A stretch of DNA of 64,000 nt from Hofstenia miamia (Eukaryota > Xenacoelomorpha > Acoela): positions 136,345 through 200,344 of the forward strand of contig SCFE01000046.1 of NCBI GenBank assembly GCA_004352715.1, in the 5' to 3' direction. The position numbers and the translations under genes are program-made. The notes under the pieces are model-generated. The model made no database searches. It was not told where the DNA came from and saw only the letters and a list, made by a program, of their open reading frames with translations. Position 1 is the first letter of the stretch. Every line of letters begins with the position of its first letter. Below, one piece after another: positions 29,601 to 43,800 of the stretch.

Positions 29601-32600
29601 TTATGCTTGTTCAACTGTTTAATAAATGCAATTTCTTTAGCACCGCTTCAATTTACCGTTTTCATGGCCATTGATTTTAGTAAAAAAATATTTCTACACG
29701 TCGAGTTTACGCTTGTTCATTTGGCGAAATGTGAATTTATTCAGAGTGGTTTTGCCTTCTTGATGCATGAGTTTAAGTTGAAGTCTTCATCATATTAAAG
29801 GAGTGTCAATCCGCCTTTAAATTGTAGCCATCCAATACCAGTATCTTGCTCAAGTTCTTATCGCAAACTTGTCTTACACTCTTTGCTTTAGAATGGCATT
29901 TATTGTTGAAAAATATAATTAACTGACTCTAGTCAAATAAATATAATCGTTCAATTGCGTTGTCGATCCGAGTATAACCGAGTATAACTTAATCTTTGTT
30001 TGGATGCCATCCCTGGGCTTGTGGTATAAAGTAAGAATATTGAAGTAAGAATTTACAGTAAGTTTTTGCATTTGCGGGCTTAGAAAAAGTTTTGGAATTG
30101 CGATTGTCCAAAGCTATTCCAAGTACAAGTTTTATAATATGCAGATTTCTGATGAATTTTGCAATTGCAAACATTTTATTTTACAATGGAAAAATGTAGG
30201 AGTCAATTGTTAAAATCTACAACAAACTTAAAATAAGTTCATTTTCTCTGCAATTAAAATGAGTTTTCATAATTTCGTACAGGGTGATTTCAAGCTGCAT
30301 AATACAAAAAATTTCCTTAAGCAAAGATTTTTTTGTGTATAGTACATAAAATTTAGAAGTGTTATTAGTTTTGGACACGATATGCATAGAACCTCAAGTT
30401 TTAGCCTAAAGCGAATTTCAGTGACTCAAATTCCAGTGTCAGTGGTAAAGTCGTTCTGTGCATACTAAATAAGATTTGATTGTTTTATTAGAAGGTAATA
30501 CAAATACAAACATGTATTAAACACTAAATATTGAGAAATTTAATACTCAGACATGATCTAATCGTTCTTGATTTCTTAATAATAAAGTTTTGTTCTTTTG
30601 GTTTGTGCTTTAAGACTTAAAAGCAAACATTTTTCTTGCTTATCTATGTTTTTAATGTGAACGTTATTCATTTGATTAAAGTTTGCATGTTAATTTTATG
30701 TAATAAAAGAAGTTAGTACAAACTTATTCACTTATGATTCGTCCATTATTATTTTTAAAATATACACTTCGAAATATATTTTAAAAAATCATTGCAATTT
30801 ACTTGGTATAAAAGTTAAATTTTTCGTGAATTTGAGGTTAACGTAGATCCAATATTAAAAATTATTTATTAGTTACCTAAATTTCAATAGCTTTTGTAAC
30901 AATGTTTTCCTATGTACGTTGTTTGGAAATTCAGATGTAGGAATTTATGGTCAAAAACTTAAATAACACATTAAAATAAACTGAAATATATTTTTATGTT
31001 TAAAAATGTATAACATTCCTTTTGATCAAGTAGTTTTAGCCTTTTCTTACATAGCTTGCAGTGTTTCTGGTCGATTCACAATCACTGATCATTATATAAA
31101 TTTTTCCAAGTGGAAATCATGATGTCTTTTATGATAATTAGGCGATTGGGGAATTTAGTCGTTATCTTGTACCTTTCAGTTCAAGTAAAACCTTTTTAAA
31201 AACGAAACAACCCATTTATTTCATTTCATACCGTCCCTTAATTATATTTTTGAATGAAATGAGATTATTTGTTTATTTTTACGAAGGTATTTAATTGTTT
31301 ATTGCTGTTAGTCTTAATAATAGGTAGTTATAATAAAAGTATTTTGTCTGGTATCAAAATTTGTTAGTATTTTAGCACCAATATTAAAATTTGCGACAGG
31401 TTAGCGGTAGTTGCGTTTGTTCAATGCTTCAATGAATTTCAACAGAAGGTAATGCAATGTCGGATTTGGAATCAAAATCTAAACCAGTGGTTCTTAGGCT
31501 TGCTTGATAGGTTCACTTTTTTCCAATTGTCAAAGTCTCATTCACCCCCTCATTTCCAAAATATTAATGATCCCTGTAGGTGGCTATTATGGATTTACAA
31601 TATTCGGCCCAGGGCTTCTCCAATAAGCATTTCCTCCAATTCACCCTCTTCAATCCCAATTAAACTCTGGGGTGAATGTCATCCTCAATCAAAACTGTTC
31701 TGAGATATCCTTACACTAAATGGTGATGTAGAAATTTCATTTCTCAGATTCTTGTAGTTCAATTGAAATCTATTTCTAAAGATGATGGACGGTCTATGTT
31801 TTCAATAGTTTTTGTAAATTCCTCTTTTAGTTGAATCCAAGTGTAATGACGATAACAATGGTGGGTGTGAATCAATATGTTTACCAACTCCTGACTCTGC
31901 AACCTGTCGCTGCCCAATTGGCTACACGACGTACGCCGTCGGCCAATCGTGCTCTAAAAGTAAGATTTTAGCATTTCCTGCTTTTCAATGTATGTTGCCA
32001 TTAATATCGAATAAATCATGTAATTCATACTTGAAAACAAATCTTGTTCAAAGATTTTTTCATTTGGCTCAACTAGCAAACTTTTCTACGTCTCCAAGAA
32101 ATTGACAAAAAATTTCTTGAATCAGTAAATTAAAGTAGCAAATATTAATCCATTAATCCAATCCACCCGGCCTCACTTATTTAGCCAATCAGTATTCAGA
32201 TCTGATGTCATTACAGCGCATTACTGCCCTCCTATATAAAAACCCCTCATCTGCAAATTAGTAAATGACATTTTGCATATTTCTAGACAATGTTTATGTC
32301 AGTTAGGGTCATTATATGACAATGTTTCTTATGCAATTTTGTAGCATTTCATATAATGGAAAATATTCCGTAGTATTCAAAGCCACTCTAATCTTTGAAA
32401 AAATGTCAGACGAGCTAAAAAAGAATTACGTTGCAGTAAATTCAAGTTTCAGTTTAATTAGTATAGGGATTGTAGGATTGAGTGTTCTAACCTTAGAATC
32501 TTTATTTGGTCGTACAAAGTTAAACCACAGATGTTTAGCACCTACGAAATCTATCCTCTTTGCAGTCGGAAGCTCTATATACCGCAAACACATTGGATTG

Positions 32601-34801
32601 CCAGGGGATCCGGATATGATTTTTAGTAGCAAAGAAACTATCACCGCTATTGCCTCAACATTGTTTGATAAAAATATCATTTACTTCGCAAGCATGTTTG
32701 GTGGAACGATCTCAATGTTCAATCTAACTGACACGTCAAAAACAAAAGTAAGTCCACGCATATTTATAAATAAAGTTTCATAAATTTATGATTTATGCAT
32801 AATTTGAAATATTTTTTTGAGTCTAAGATTTTTATATAAGGGGAGTTCAACTAGCGTGCTCGACAAAATGATTGGAACTCCTGCAAGTAGTTATTATATT
32901 GCGCAAACTTTATCTTGTACTGTACAAGTTTTACATCAATGTGGATGTTTGCTCAAGTCTAATTTTATTGCATGTAACTTCCCACAATGCGCGAAGTTTT
33001 ATCAACAACTACGCAAAACTTTTGTGTATCTCTAAAGGCAAGTGATAGACTTTGTTAGCTGAGTAAAAATTGTACATGTAATTTGCAAATATAAAAATAC
33101 AAATTTTATTAATGTCCGTAATTTGTTGCAACTTTGCTACGCCATGATAATTTGATTTGAGATTATTCCTGATTAACCTAAAGCTCTACTTATGCTAAGG
33201 GAAAGAATTATTCCAACGACAAGTTCAGGGTAACCTCCCATAGTATCAAATGTTGTGAAACGGATAAAGGTAGAACTGTCTAAAGCAAACCAATTACAAA
33301 AGAACTAGTGAATGGTTACAGATTTTGGAGTGAGGTCTATATAATATTTATTGTAATCATTTTCAACAAGCACATGTATATGGATTGAGGGCAACCAGAC
33401 TATTCCTCGAATTCGACAATTTTCTTATACCAACCTGAGCTTTACAATGCCATGACCTTAATCTGATGTAGAATATCTGAGTTCAGGGAAAGAACATTAA
33501 TGAAACTAAGTTTACATTAAATTTGGTTTTTTCAAGATGTTACTATGCTTGTTGCTATTAAGATTATAATAAAATAATAGAATCTCCGATTAATGCGTGT
33601 AGTATTTTTCGTTAGTGCCCCTTTAAGTGATTTTTTATACTTTGTCCTAACGAATCAACGTATTTAGGTAATTGTTCAAGGATTGTCTGGGCCTCAATAT
33701 ATAGTAGTCGACTCAATGGCTAGAAATATTTATTACACTTGCAAACATTCAAGAACGTTCGAGGTAGTTTCACATAATGGTTCATTCAGAACTGTTTTGT
33801 TCACATTTCCTGAAAACGAGGTTCCCAATGATCTTACAATTCTCAGCGATTCATGTGAGTATAGTGTATTATGTAAAAATATTTAGGCTTGTATTTAATT
33901 TTGCTTAAGAAATATCAAATATTTTGTATTTTTCATATCTAGTGACATGCTAGTTATGCCAATTTTGACGGATCAGCATGTAATTATACCTATATTAAAA
34001 AATGAATGTCATATGCTGTTACCATAATTTATATTAGTGGCCTGCTTAGGGGTTGTTTTAATAGTTAAATTTTGTGTGAGCATGAAATTATCTCACTATT
34101 TTATTGTTCAATCCTGGAGAATTGCAGATAGTTATAATATAAATAATGTTGATCATTGTCATTGCTTTACTCTTCTTGACCTAATGAATTGACGTAGATA
34201 AGCAATTTATTAAATTGCCGTCGATGGTAATATCGGACCTTTGGAGTAATACTTCTGTAATTGCGCTCTTCACTCCTGAATGCATTCAGGAAATATTGTT
34301 TATTCCATAGCGGTCAATCATCATTTCCATAAGTCGGCATTTTACATATAATAATGATCTTAAATCCTTCGTACCACAGCATCAAATTTAGGAGAATTCC
34401 GTTTTCATGACGTTAAACTGTATCTATATACTGAAGTCTCGATTATTAATATACAAACTAGATTGATGTTAAGTGAAGAGGTTGTCAACGAGTCTACTTG
34501 TTATTCAAAAGTACTCTGTAATTTCTCTTGGATAGCCTATCGAGAGCCCTCGAAACGTATCAGAAAAATCGACATAATTAGAGTGATTAAAAAATAGCAA
34601 AATATGACGCTATTCGTTGGATGGTAGTATGAAACATACGCGAAGAAAATCCCATCATTATGAAAATCTTTGTGAAAAGGACAGACAATGCTCTGCGAAA
34701 CTATAGCTTGTCGGGAGAATGATATATGACCAAAAAATAAAGTTGTTGCTTGTAAATGTAGGGTAATGTAATGCAATATAATTGGCCAGTTTATATATAT
34801 G

Positions 34802-34851
<50 letters not shown>

Positions 34852-37800
34852 GATTGTTTTCTTTAGGTTCTGAAAAAAAAATCTCTATCAAATCCAATGC
34901 AAAATCAAACGTCACCAAAATGTTATTTACAGTTACAGTTATATTTATTTTAACGACATTCCCTGATCAAATGCACTTCGCATTTTTTACAAATACATTG
35001 AAGAGACCTTTATGGGATTTTGATAGTGTGTATCAGAAAATAACTACCTTGCTGGTTCTGACAAACGTTGGAGTGAATTTCTTTGTATATCCTCTCACTA
35101 ATTCTCATTTCAAGTCTTCCGCAATGAAGCTAATAAAACATTCTTAATTATCATAATGGAGTTAGACAAAAGCCCTAAAATAATATTTGCATTTTTAAAA
35201 TTTAGATCAAACCTTTAATTTTATTCCTTACAGATTTTGAAATGAATTAGTCACTCTAACATATATCATTCAATGTTTTTATGTATTAATGTATCAATTT
35301 CACAAAATCTAGTNTCAAGGGAGGATTTTTGATTGATATATTTCTAGTAATATATTGATTTTAAATTACAGAAATTGACACACTTATTAGATTGCACCTC
35401 CTTGGTTTTATTAAAATTATTTAGGGGAAATATACATCGGAGTGACTGTTAAAAATTCTAATACAAAAGGTTTAATTAAAAAGTTCGCTATTGAGGGTCA
35501 ATTTCCGCATACATTGGTAGAACTTCGAAATGCACCGTTGGGGCTGACTTCGCATTTATCGAATATTTATTGGATAGACTCTGAAAACATCAACTATTGT
35601 GATTTCAAAGATTGTAAAGTTAAGGTATGTATTATAAAGATTAGTTTTCAATTATATTGAACGTTTGTCATTTCTCTGATTATTTGCAGATTTGACAAGC
35701 CACTTCATAACTATTTATTCAAATGACTACTTAATTACCAAAACCATTTTCACTCAGAATTATGTAACAACTAATTTATTTGTTGTGAAATATCATCAGA
35801 CTTTTCAATGAGCCGAGGTGAGCCGATCTTAAGCACTGCATTCTATATGCAACAAGCCCAAAACGCGCCTTTTTCAGGCAATATTAGAGAATTTTAGTCC
35901 CAATATTCTTATTGTTTCATTTAATATAGGGGAGACACGTGTACCTTTTGCATTTCTCAAGACACTTATGTGTACAGACTAACTTAGTACATGGATATAT
36001 GTCCAAGAGTTAATAAATGTTCGTCCATAGCTATTTTTCAAACATATTGATTTTTATCATTGTAGAAACAAAAATTAGATTTCTACTACTATTATTATTT
36101 TTTGTTATGAAATAAACTTAGTTATTACTTTAATATATGTTCTGCACTCATTAACTTCCTGTGCTGATTTTACAGTGTCATTCTAGTGCTACACAATGGG
36201 TAACACATTTATAGTGCCATATTGCCCTTACATTGTGGGATCGTTTCTATTCTACTTGGTTTAAGCTTTATTCCTTTAGCCTGTGTTTTATGAAAGTATT
36301 AGAAGTTACTGTTTTTCTATTTTACAGCTTTAAAGCTCAACTTTTATATACTTAGTTAGTGTTACAATCAGATTTGCTTTTCAATGCGCAAATAAAACTG
36401 TCTGGGGGTCATGGTATCCAGTCTCAAATATTTTGGGTACCATTATCTCTCTTCAGATATATATGATGATGGCTATATTTTATCTAATTAAGTGTTGCTT
36501 CGGTACACATTGATGGTTAACATTAGTACAATAATACAACTGAGATATTTTAAATTTGTGTTTGTTGAACCGAATTTTAAACAAGGGGGTCTTTGTACCC
36601 GTGTTTCCTCTACGTTTTCTGTTTCTTAGTCTTTTTTTAAATGTAAAAAAAATTGAGCGCAAGATATTTCAAGAACTTATCGAGCAAAAACGTATCTCGA
36701 ACCAGCCGAGCAGAGTATTCTTAAAATAAAGCGAGCCGATCGAGCTTTAAAGTTTCGACTCTTTCACAAGTCTGAATAGTGTTGAAAGTTATTAATATTG
36801 TAACTAGTATGTGAACTATTTAGTTTTTTTGGATATTTGACTGTTAATTCATTTGTTTTAGCAACTAAGCCCTTTGAACAACGGAATGAAATCAACTCTT
36901 ATTACCGTAGATTCGTTTTTTATTTACGCCGTAGTCTCCAAAGGTGATGATGAAAACTTCATTCTGCAATACAATATTGACGACAAAGAAAAGTCTCCGG
37001 TGAAATTTCACTCCGTTTACAGGCCTTACACCGCAGTCGCAACTTACAACATTGATGATGTTTTAGGTAGACAATTACCTATACTAAACGATTTAATTCA
37101 TTTATATCCATCTTGCTTGGATATCCGTTTTCTGGTTATCCAGCTGCTCCAATATTAGTTTTTAGTTTGTTCCATTCATTTTTTGCCATCAAGGCGGCCC
37201 CTTTTAGATGAATAAATTCCACCAGTCTCGTTTACTGCTGACTATTCTATGCTTATTTCGCTTAATTTTCTGTGTTATTAAGAGCTAGATTTCATAGACA
37301 TATACAATTTAGACTATCCGGCCTTTTCGAATTATCTGGCCAATTTTCCGAAGTCATCCATTCAGTATGGGCCGCATAATGTAGGATGTATTGATTATTC
37401 AACCCCCAACTGCCGTTGTTTTTGTCGACCTAAAAATTTTTTTGATTTATTAATTTTTAATTTCAAAATCAAACATTAAAAGCAATAAGTAATCCCAATC
37501 GATCTTTTCATGAACATTGCAAAATAGCAAATTAACCAACATTAATTATTTTAACCCTCCGAACATCTCCAAAATTCAAAGCAGCAGCGCATAAAAAATG
37601 TCAAATATGCTTCTTATCCATTGAATTTTCGTGAAAATATATTTGATCACTGAACAGAAGCCACTTACAGCCCAGGCATGTACAATTAAATTCTGTTTAA
37701 GGCCAATTTTATTCCTTCTGAAACAAATGCTTTAAAAGAGGTGCTTCCAAATATGTCACGTTCTCTGTTCGTCGTCCCAAGAAACATTCAGTCGTTTTTA

Positions 37801-40800
37801 ATCGGTCTTGGCCATCTGCTAATTTCCTCCTGATCCCCCCCTAAACTGGTATTGATTTTTTTCTCCCTCCAAGCGTCAATAAATCTCTGCTGTCTTTCCT
37901 CTTCGCTGATCCTTTCTCTCACTTTCCTTACTTATCCATCTGCTCTGTAACTTCTAATCCTGTTCTTGCCTTCCTCCATTCTTCCAACATTCTCTTCCTG
38001 TAACCCCTCTCATCTGGCCTGCTTCTTCTGTAACACTCCAATGCTGTTCTGTTCTGCTCATCTGTCCACTTATGCCGTTGTCCATTGGTCTGTGTGGAGT
38101 CCGCCTGTTGTCCGGAGATTCTTCGCACCCTCTGACCATTGAAGGCCTGCCGGGGACTGAGGGCCTTTGCTCTATCATGACTTCTCATCAATGTTATATT
38201 GTGTTTGATTTTGGACTCACATTCTCCTAGGAAGTTGCCAACCAAGGCTTTAGAGTGCTTCCTACCCTGTGAGCTAAGTCATCCAGTTTGCTAACCACGA
38301 TCACAGTTGCTTAACCTCAGCTTACCAATCTGCGTCTCTACCAACTGGGCTACCTGCCCACATTATTATTATTATTATTATTTAAGGCGTTTGTTTTTAA
38401 CAGATATTTACCACAATCCAACTGCAAGTGCACTTTTCATGCTACCAAGACAGATTTCACCTACATGTATATGCAGAGATGACTAAGCATATACTTTTGT
38501 AAAATTTATAGCAAGAAATGATTTGAAATATTGTTTTTTTATAAAATAGAAGTATTTTGATTTAAATTTTAAAATAGCATTAAAATATTAAATAGCAAAA
38601 ATAATGTTGAATTTCAATTAAGATGATGATGTATTCCATTTGTCTATGTGAGTGGTGAAATATGGTGAGCATTGCATTTGAAAGAAATTAATTTCCTTGT
38701 ATTGAAAAAGCAATTTTGAAATGTTGATGCTATGAAAGAAGCTGTATAATTTTTCTTAGTTTTTTTCAAAAATTAATTCCTCTCAAAGCTTTTATCTGGA
38801 GGAGTGCATTATCAATAATTTTTTTATAAATTCTAAAAAATCAATTGTTTATGTTATTATTTAAAAATAATATTAATTTTACGCTTTGAAAACTGCAATA
38901 GTTTATTTTAAATGTTAAATTCAGCCAGGCCACGTTACCTGGTTTCGNTACTCGAGGTGGAGGTTGTTTATCAGGACGTATCCAGGGCTTTGTTCGTTTT
39001 TTGTTCAGATACAGACACCACTTTTCATCTTTTGTGAGTATTCTGGAAAGAAAAGACTGATGTTGCCTTGTGGCAGCTTGGTGTGGAAAATAGTGATGCC
39101 GAAATTGAAACTGGCTTTGTTTCTGATTATCGGTGAGGATAAAAGTATGTGGCGGAACTGATTGTTTCTATCGACTTGGCAGTGCATCTAAAAAAAGAAA
39201 AATATAGATTTTACTTTGTATAATACGTGTTGTTGACGTTACTATGCAAGGTACACTCACGCACAATTGTTATTGATGTCTAACACGTACTAGGCATGCA
39301 CTGTAAATAAGAAAACAATCAATATATTTCATGCGAACGAACTTATTTGACAACATAATAGATCGATCTATGACAATTTTTGTGCATTGGATTGGATATG
39401 ATCCACGGGAACCTAGGTTCCCTTTATCAAGCCATANTGATGATGTATTCCATTTGTCTATGTGAGTGGTGAAATATGGTGAGCATTGCATTTGAAAGAA
39501 ATTAATTTCCTTGTATTGAAAAAGCAATTTTGAAATGTTGATGCTATGAAAGAAGCTGTATAATTTTTCTTAGTTTTTTTTCAAAAATTAATTCCTCTCA
39601 AAGCTTTTATCTGGAGGAGTGCATTATCAATAATTTTTTTATAAATTCTAAAAAATCAATTGTTTATGTTATTATTTAAAAATAATATTAATTTTACGCT
39701 TTGAAAACTGCAATAGTTTATTTTAAATGTTAAATTCAGCCAGGCCACGTTACCTGGTTTCGCTTATTTTCAAAAGTTGACTATAACAAGGCAAAGTACA
39801 TTACGTTTAGTTCAATTTTTTGCTTTGACAAAATCAATTTAAAATTGTTTTTTTAACGTTTTCCAAATTCTGCCTACAGATCTGACACGCCTGGTGAACA
39901 AAATACCTTTTACTGAGGGAATGGACTTACCTATTGAATAGCCAACCATTTTTCATTATTTTAGTTTATTATAATTTAGAATCGGGGCATTGCAGGAAAC
40001 ACAACTGCTCACATCTTTGTGTTCGCTCGGTAGAAAGCAGCTCTGAATACAAATGTCTTTGCCCGTTATTATATGAAATGGCGGTTGGTTCTCAAACTAA
40101 ATGTGTTCCAAAGGTGATTCTTGCATTTATATATATATTAATGATTAAATTTATTTTGATTTTATTGTATTGTTATTTAATGGACACTTTATGTTCATAA
40201 ACCTTTGCTCTTGCTTTAACTTAAAACCCTTATTTTAGATTGCTGATGTTGGCGTATTTTCCTCTGGAGTTGCCTTGTATGCAATGGATCTTTCTGCGAC
40301 TTATCACGTAACAAGTTTCTTGCTCAGTGTGGAAAGTGTTGTCTACTTTGACTATGATCCCATTGAACAAGAAATCTACTTCTTCAATTCAAGTTTTTTC
40401 CTTCTAGTGCAACCCATTTCAGGAATTGGAAAGCAGAGAATTGTAACACAAGTTCGGGGAAATCCAGTCACTGGCTTTGCCATTGATTTTTTGGGTTAGT
40501 TCTTTTTCATGATTTAATCCAATTGAATGTTTTACTTTTTAATAACATTTCTATTCATTCTGATATTAAACGAAAACAACAACTACTCTTTTCGAATGTT
40601 TTGACTGATCTTTCAAAATTCAGAATGACATCGGGTTCTTGATGTAGGGCTTCGAGTCAGGTTCGGGTTCAAATTAATATTAGCCACCATTCGATTTGAG
40701 AAAAATCCAAAATGTGAAGTATGTTTACTTTATCAGAAAATTACTGATAGTATTCATCATTTGAATGGTGAGAGATCGAAGTCGTTAAATATTGCGAATC

Positions 40801-43800
40801 AAAGCCTACATTCGGGTCGGGTTCGGGTAGTGAATATTCAGTTCGACTCATATTGTCACTTTCTATTTCAAAAGAGGACATCATATAAAAAATTTGACAA
40901 TTGCAAATTCGAGATAATTATCAACAAGATTAGAGGTATATCAAATTTGTTGTTGATTTTTTTTGTGAATACCTAGTCAAGTAGTAAACGAAAGTTCTTA
41001 TTGGGTAAATTTAACAATGCGGTCGTTTTAAAGTTAAAGAATTTGTAACTCAAAGTTCCTCAAGTTAATTTAACTTATATATTTTTGTTTCTTAAAAACT
41101 GAATTTAATTCCCAAACTTCGCGTTATTTTCAAGTTCATTATCGGAAAGTTTTATGACAACTATTGTGATGATTAACACCCATTTCGCTAATTAAACTGA
41201 CAAATGCGTGGTTTCATAGCCCAGTGGATTTTTGTAAATGTTATTTTCATTTATTTAAAATATTTTAAAATTTTGTATTGATATTTCTCAGACGGCAGGT
41301 GGTCATTGCGTAGAAAATTTTAATGACCGGATGTAGAATTTCTTTTTATATAAAATTTTTATTGTTACCATTTATTTTAAATTTTGTTGTTTTTTGTACT
41401 ACTTACTATAGAATGAAGTATATTTCATATTTTCTTGTTATTTTCAATTTTTGGAGAATTATTTCTGTCAACCTAAAAGCAATACAATAGAAAACTAAAT
41501 TTAGTATTTGTGGAATGTTTGAATACTATATTTTACACTAAGCTTTTATTGATACACTACACGGTAATCCAACCTTGAAATGAATTCAGAATGGTTTTAA
41601 TACGCTTCTCAAATTTGTCATTTGCAAGCAAACAGTTGTTTTTGAATGATATTAATCGCATTTGCTTTCTAGTGACGCATTCTTCACAATGCCTTCTGCC
41701 GACTATTTGTTACCATTTTGAATGCCTGAAAAATTTTACCTTTAAAATCCATCCTTCAAAAAATATGTGATTCTATTAATGATTATAACGAATACTCTAT
41801 TCTGAGTACAAACTATGCTTAGCAAAATGGACGCACCTTTAATTCTAAAAAATTCTAAAATTGATTTGTTCATTTAAGTTTTAATTTTTACATATGACTC
41901 TACAATCATAGAATTTTGGCTTTGCTGTTAATTTATGAAAAAATATGTATATTTTTTCTAACTTTTAAATTGGCCAGCTTAATTTATATTAAACGATCAC
42001 TCACCGAGGCACATTTTGGATTTTTTATTGTAGTCTCAAGTCCCAAACTTCTATTTTTAAATAAATTGCACCTGATGGAATCTAGCCCTTGCTTTCTATA
42101 ATGATTTCATTAAATATTATAATTTTGTGTAACGTTTTGAGGAACAGAATCTTTTTGAAATAATTTTTCTCACATTAATTAGCATGTTTCATTCCATTGG
42201 TCAAGATTCACCTCTACACATGTTGAATATTAGTCTTAGTGATATACGGACACATTTTTCCCCAATTGCTAGGTTCCTTCTCTCTCTAATTACCCACCTG
42301 ATCATTCAAGACTAAAATTCTTCTTTTCTTTACGAAAGCCTAGTCCATACTGCAATCTATTTGTAAATTTTGTTCTAAGAATATGTGTTCTAAGTGGAAA
42401 GAGGTTCTCGAAAATAGACTACTTAAGTAGATGCGTAATAAGAAAAAATAGGTAACGCTTAATTGCCGATGGATACATTTATTTCAATTGCTTGATTATT
42501 TGAAAGTATTCATTTTTCTATCGGTTTTAATATTATCAGCTATTGCCATAATGGATTTTTTTTACCTTACCATATTTTCTCTCTGCAGCCAAACGAAACA
42601 TAAAAAATGTGGTACATGGAGAATGCAATTATGAATGAGTGGTTAATCTAAAAAGCGAAGTCGCGGTTTTTATCAAAAGCGAATTTTTTTAATGAAGATA
42701 AAATATTTCAGGTTTTTCGAAATATTGTATTGAATATATCAACATGTAGTGAAAATGAGGCAAGCGAACACCTCTATCTGAGGTTCTATTCTTTGATTAG
42801 GTTCACAGGAATTTTAAACGAAATTGAGATGCCAGAGAACAGCACAATTTATTCAAAATAGTTATTTACTATTTGGGGTGTTTATTTTGGCATACTCACA
42901 CCAATTAAACTTTAGTGTTTGAATCCCTATGCAGTAAACTCGATTGCCCGAGTACTTCGGAGTCATTTTCAAAGTTAATTGTGGCATGTTTTAAACAGGA
43001 TCTGTTTAAAACATGTTTTAGACACACTTTAAACAACTGTTTTTTGCAGTGTTTTTTAAACGTTTTTTTTCAAATGTATATAAGAAAGTTTAGAAAATAA
43101 ATTTTGGGTTTTGGACATTCGTAATTTTATAACCGATTTTCCCCCGTATGTAAAAAGAAAAATGAATGTTGATAAGTTTATCATAATTCAATGTTTGCCG
43201 CTATATGTGATTTTTGCAAAATTTTCGTGCCTTGAGCTGGTACTGTCTAAAAGCAAAAAACATTATTTTAAAAGTTTAAAACGTTGTATTTCTACAAAAT
43301 ACATTTTTTGCCAATTCTGATAATGGATTTGTTCGAAAAATTTAATTAGCCAAAAAATTCAAAGCAAGATATTTGAGTATTTTAGTCAACGGAAATGTAT
43401 GTAGATACATGTGTTTGGATCATTATCTATTTTAAATCCATCTAAATTTCATCTTTCATCTTTAATTTTTGTTTCAAATATTTATTGTTTCATTACCGTA
43501 TGTTTATTTAATTATATACTAAAATATGAAGGCGAATAATTAATATGCATTTTAACAATTATTTTCGATAAGGAAGTCCGAGAAAAGTTTGCCCGAGTCT
43601 CAACAGATGAACTAATTCCCATGTCGACTGTGATCATAATACGTCATTAATTCATACAACCAATTACCATTTCTATGTACAATTCATATATTCTCTGCTC
43701 CATTGCTAATGCAATAACGCGTTATTTCATTGATTTCCAATACTTCGATTTGCAATGTAAATAAATAGTTGATTTTATTCAATAATACATTTACATTTGG

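Larger units (their letters stand above)
33855..35424. other. Intron 10 (1.6 kb) containing a GPCR-like exon
   Basis: Besides the GPCR-like piece (34867-35147) and an (AT)n microsatellite (about 34806-34847), the intron is AT-rich and featureless. A single N at 35314 marks another contig join. Confidence 0.7.
37067..39979. other. Intron 12 (2.9 kb)
   Basis: Contains a retroelement fragment with a 5S/tRNA-like head (37800-38361) and an assembly-related duplication around two single N characters (38624-39762). The rest is AT-rich with nothing recognised. Confidence 0.7.

Noticed and set aside
32426-32680. Minus-strand open frame over exon 9
   Set aside because: Antisense shadow of a receptor exon with clear propeller pattern on the + strand.
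38281-38360. A genuine tRNA or 5S rRNA gene
   Set aside because: Only promoter-box-like parts are present. The cloverleaf and the rest of 5S rRNA are missing, and the sequence runs into a retroelement frame.
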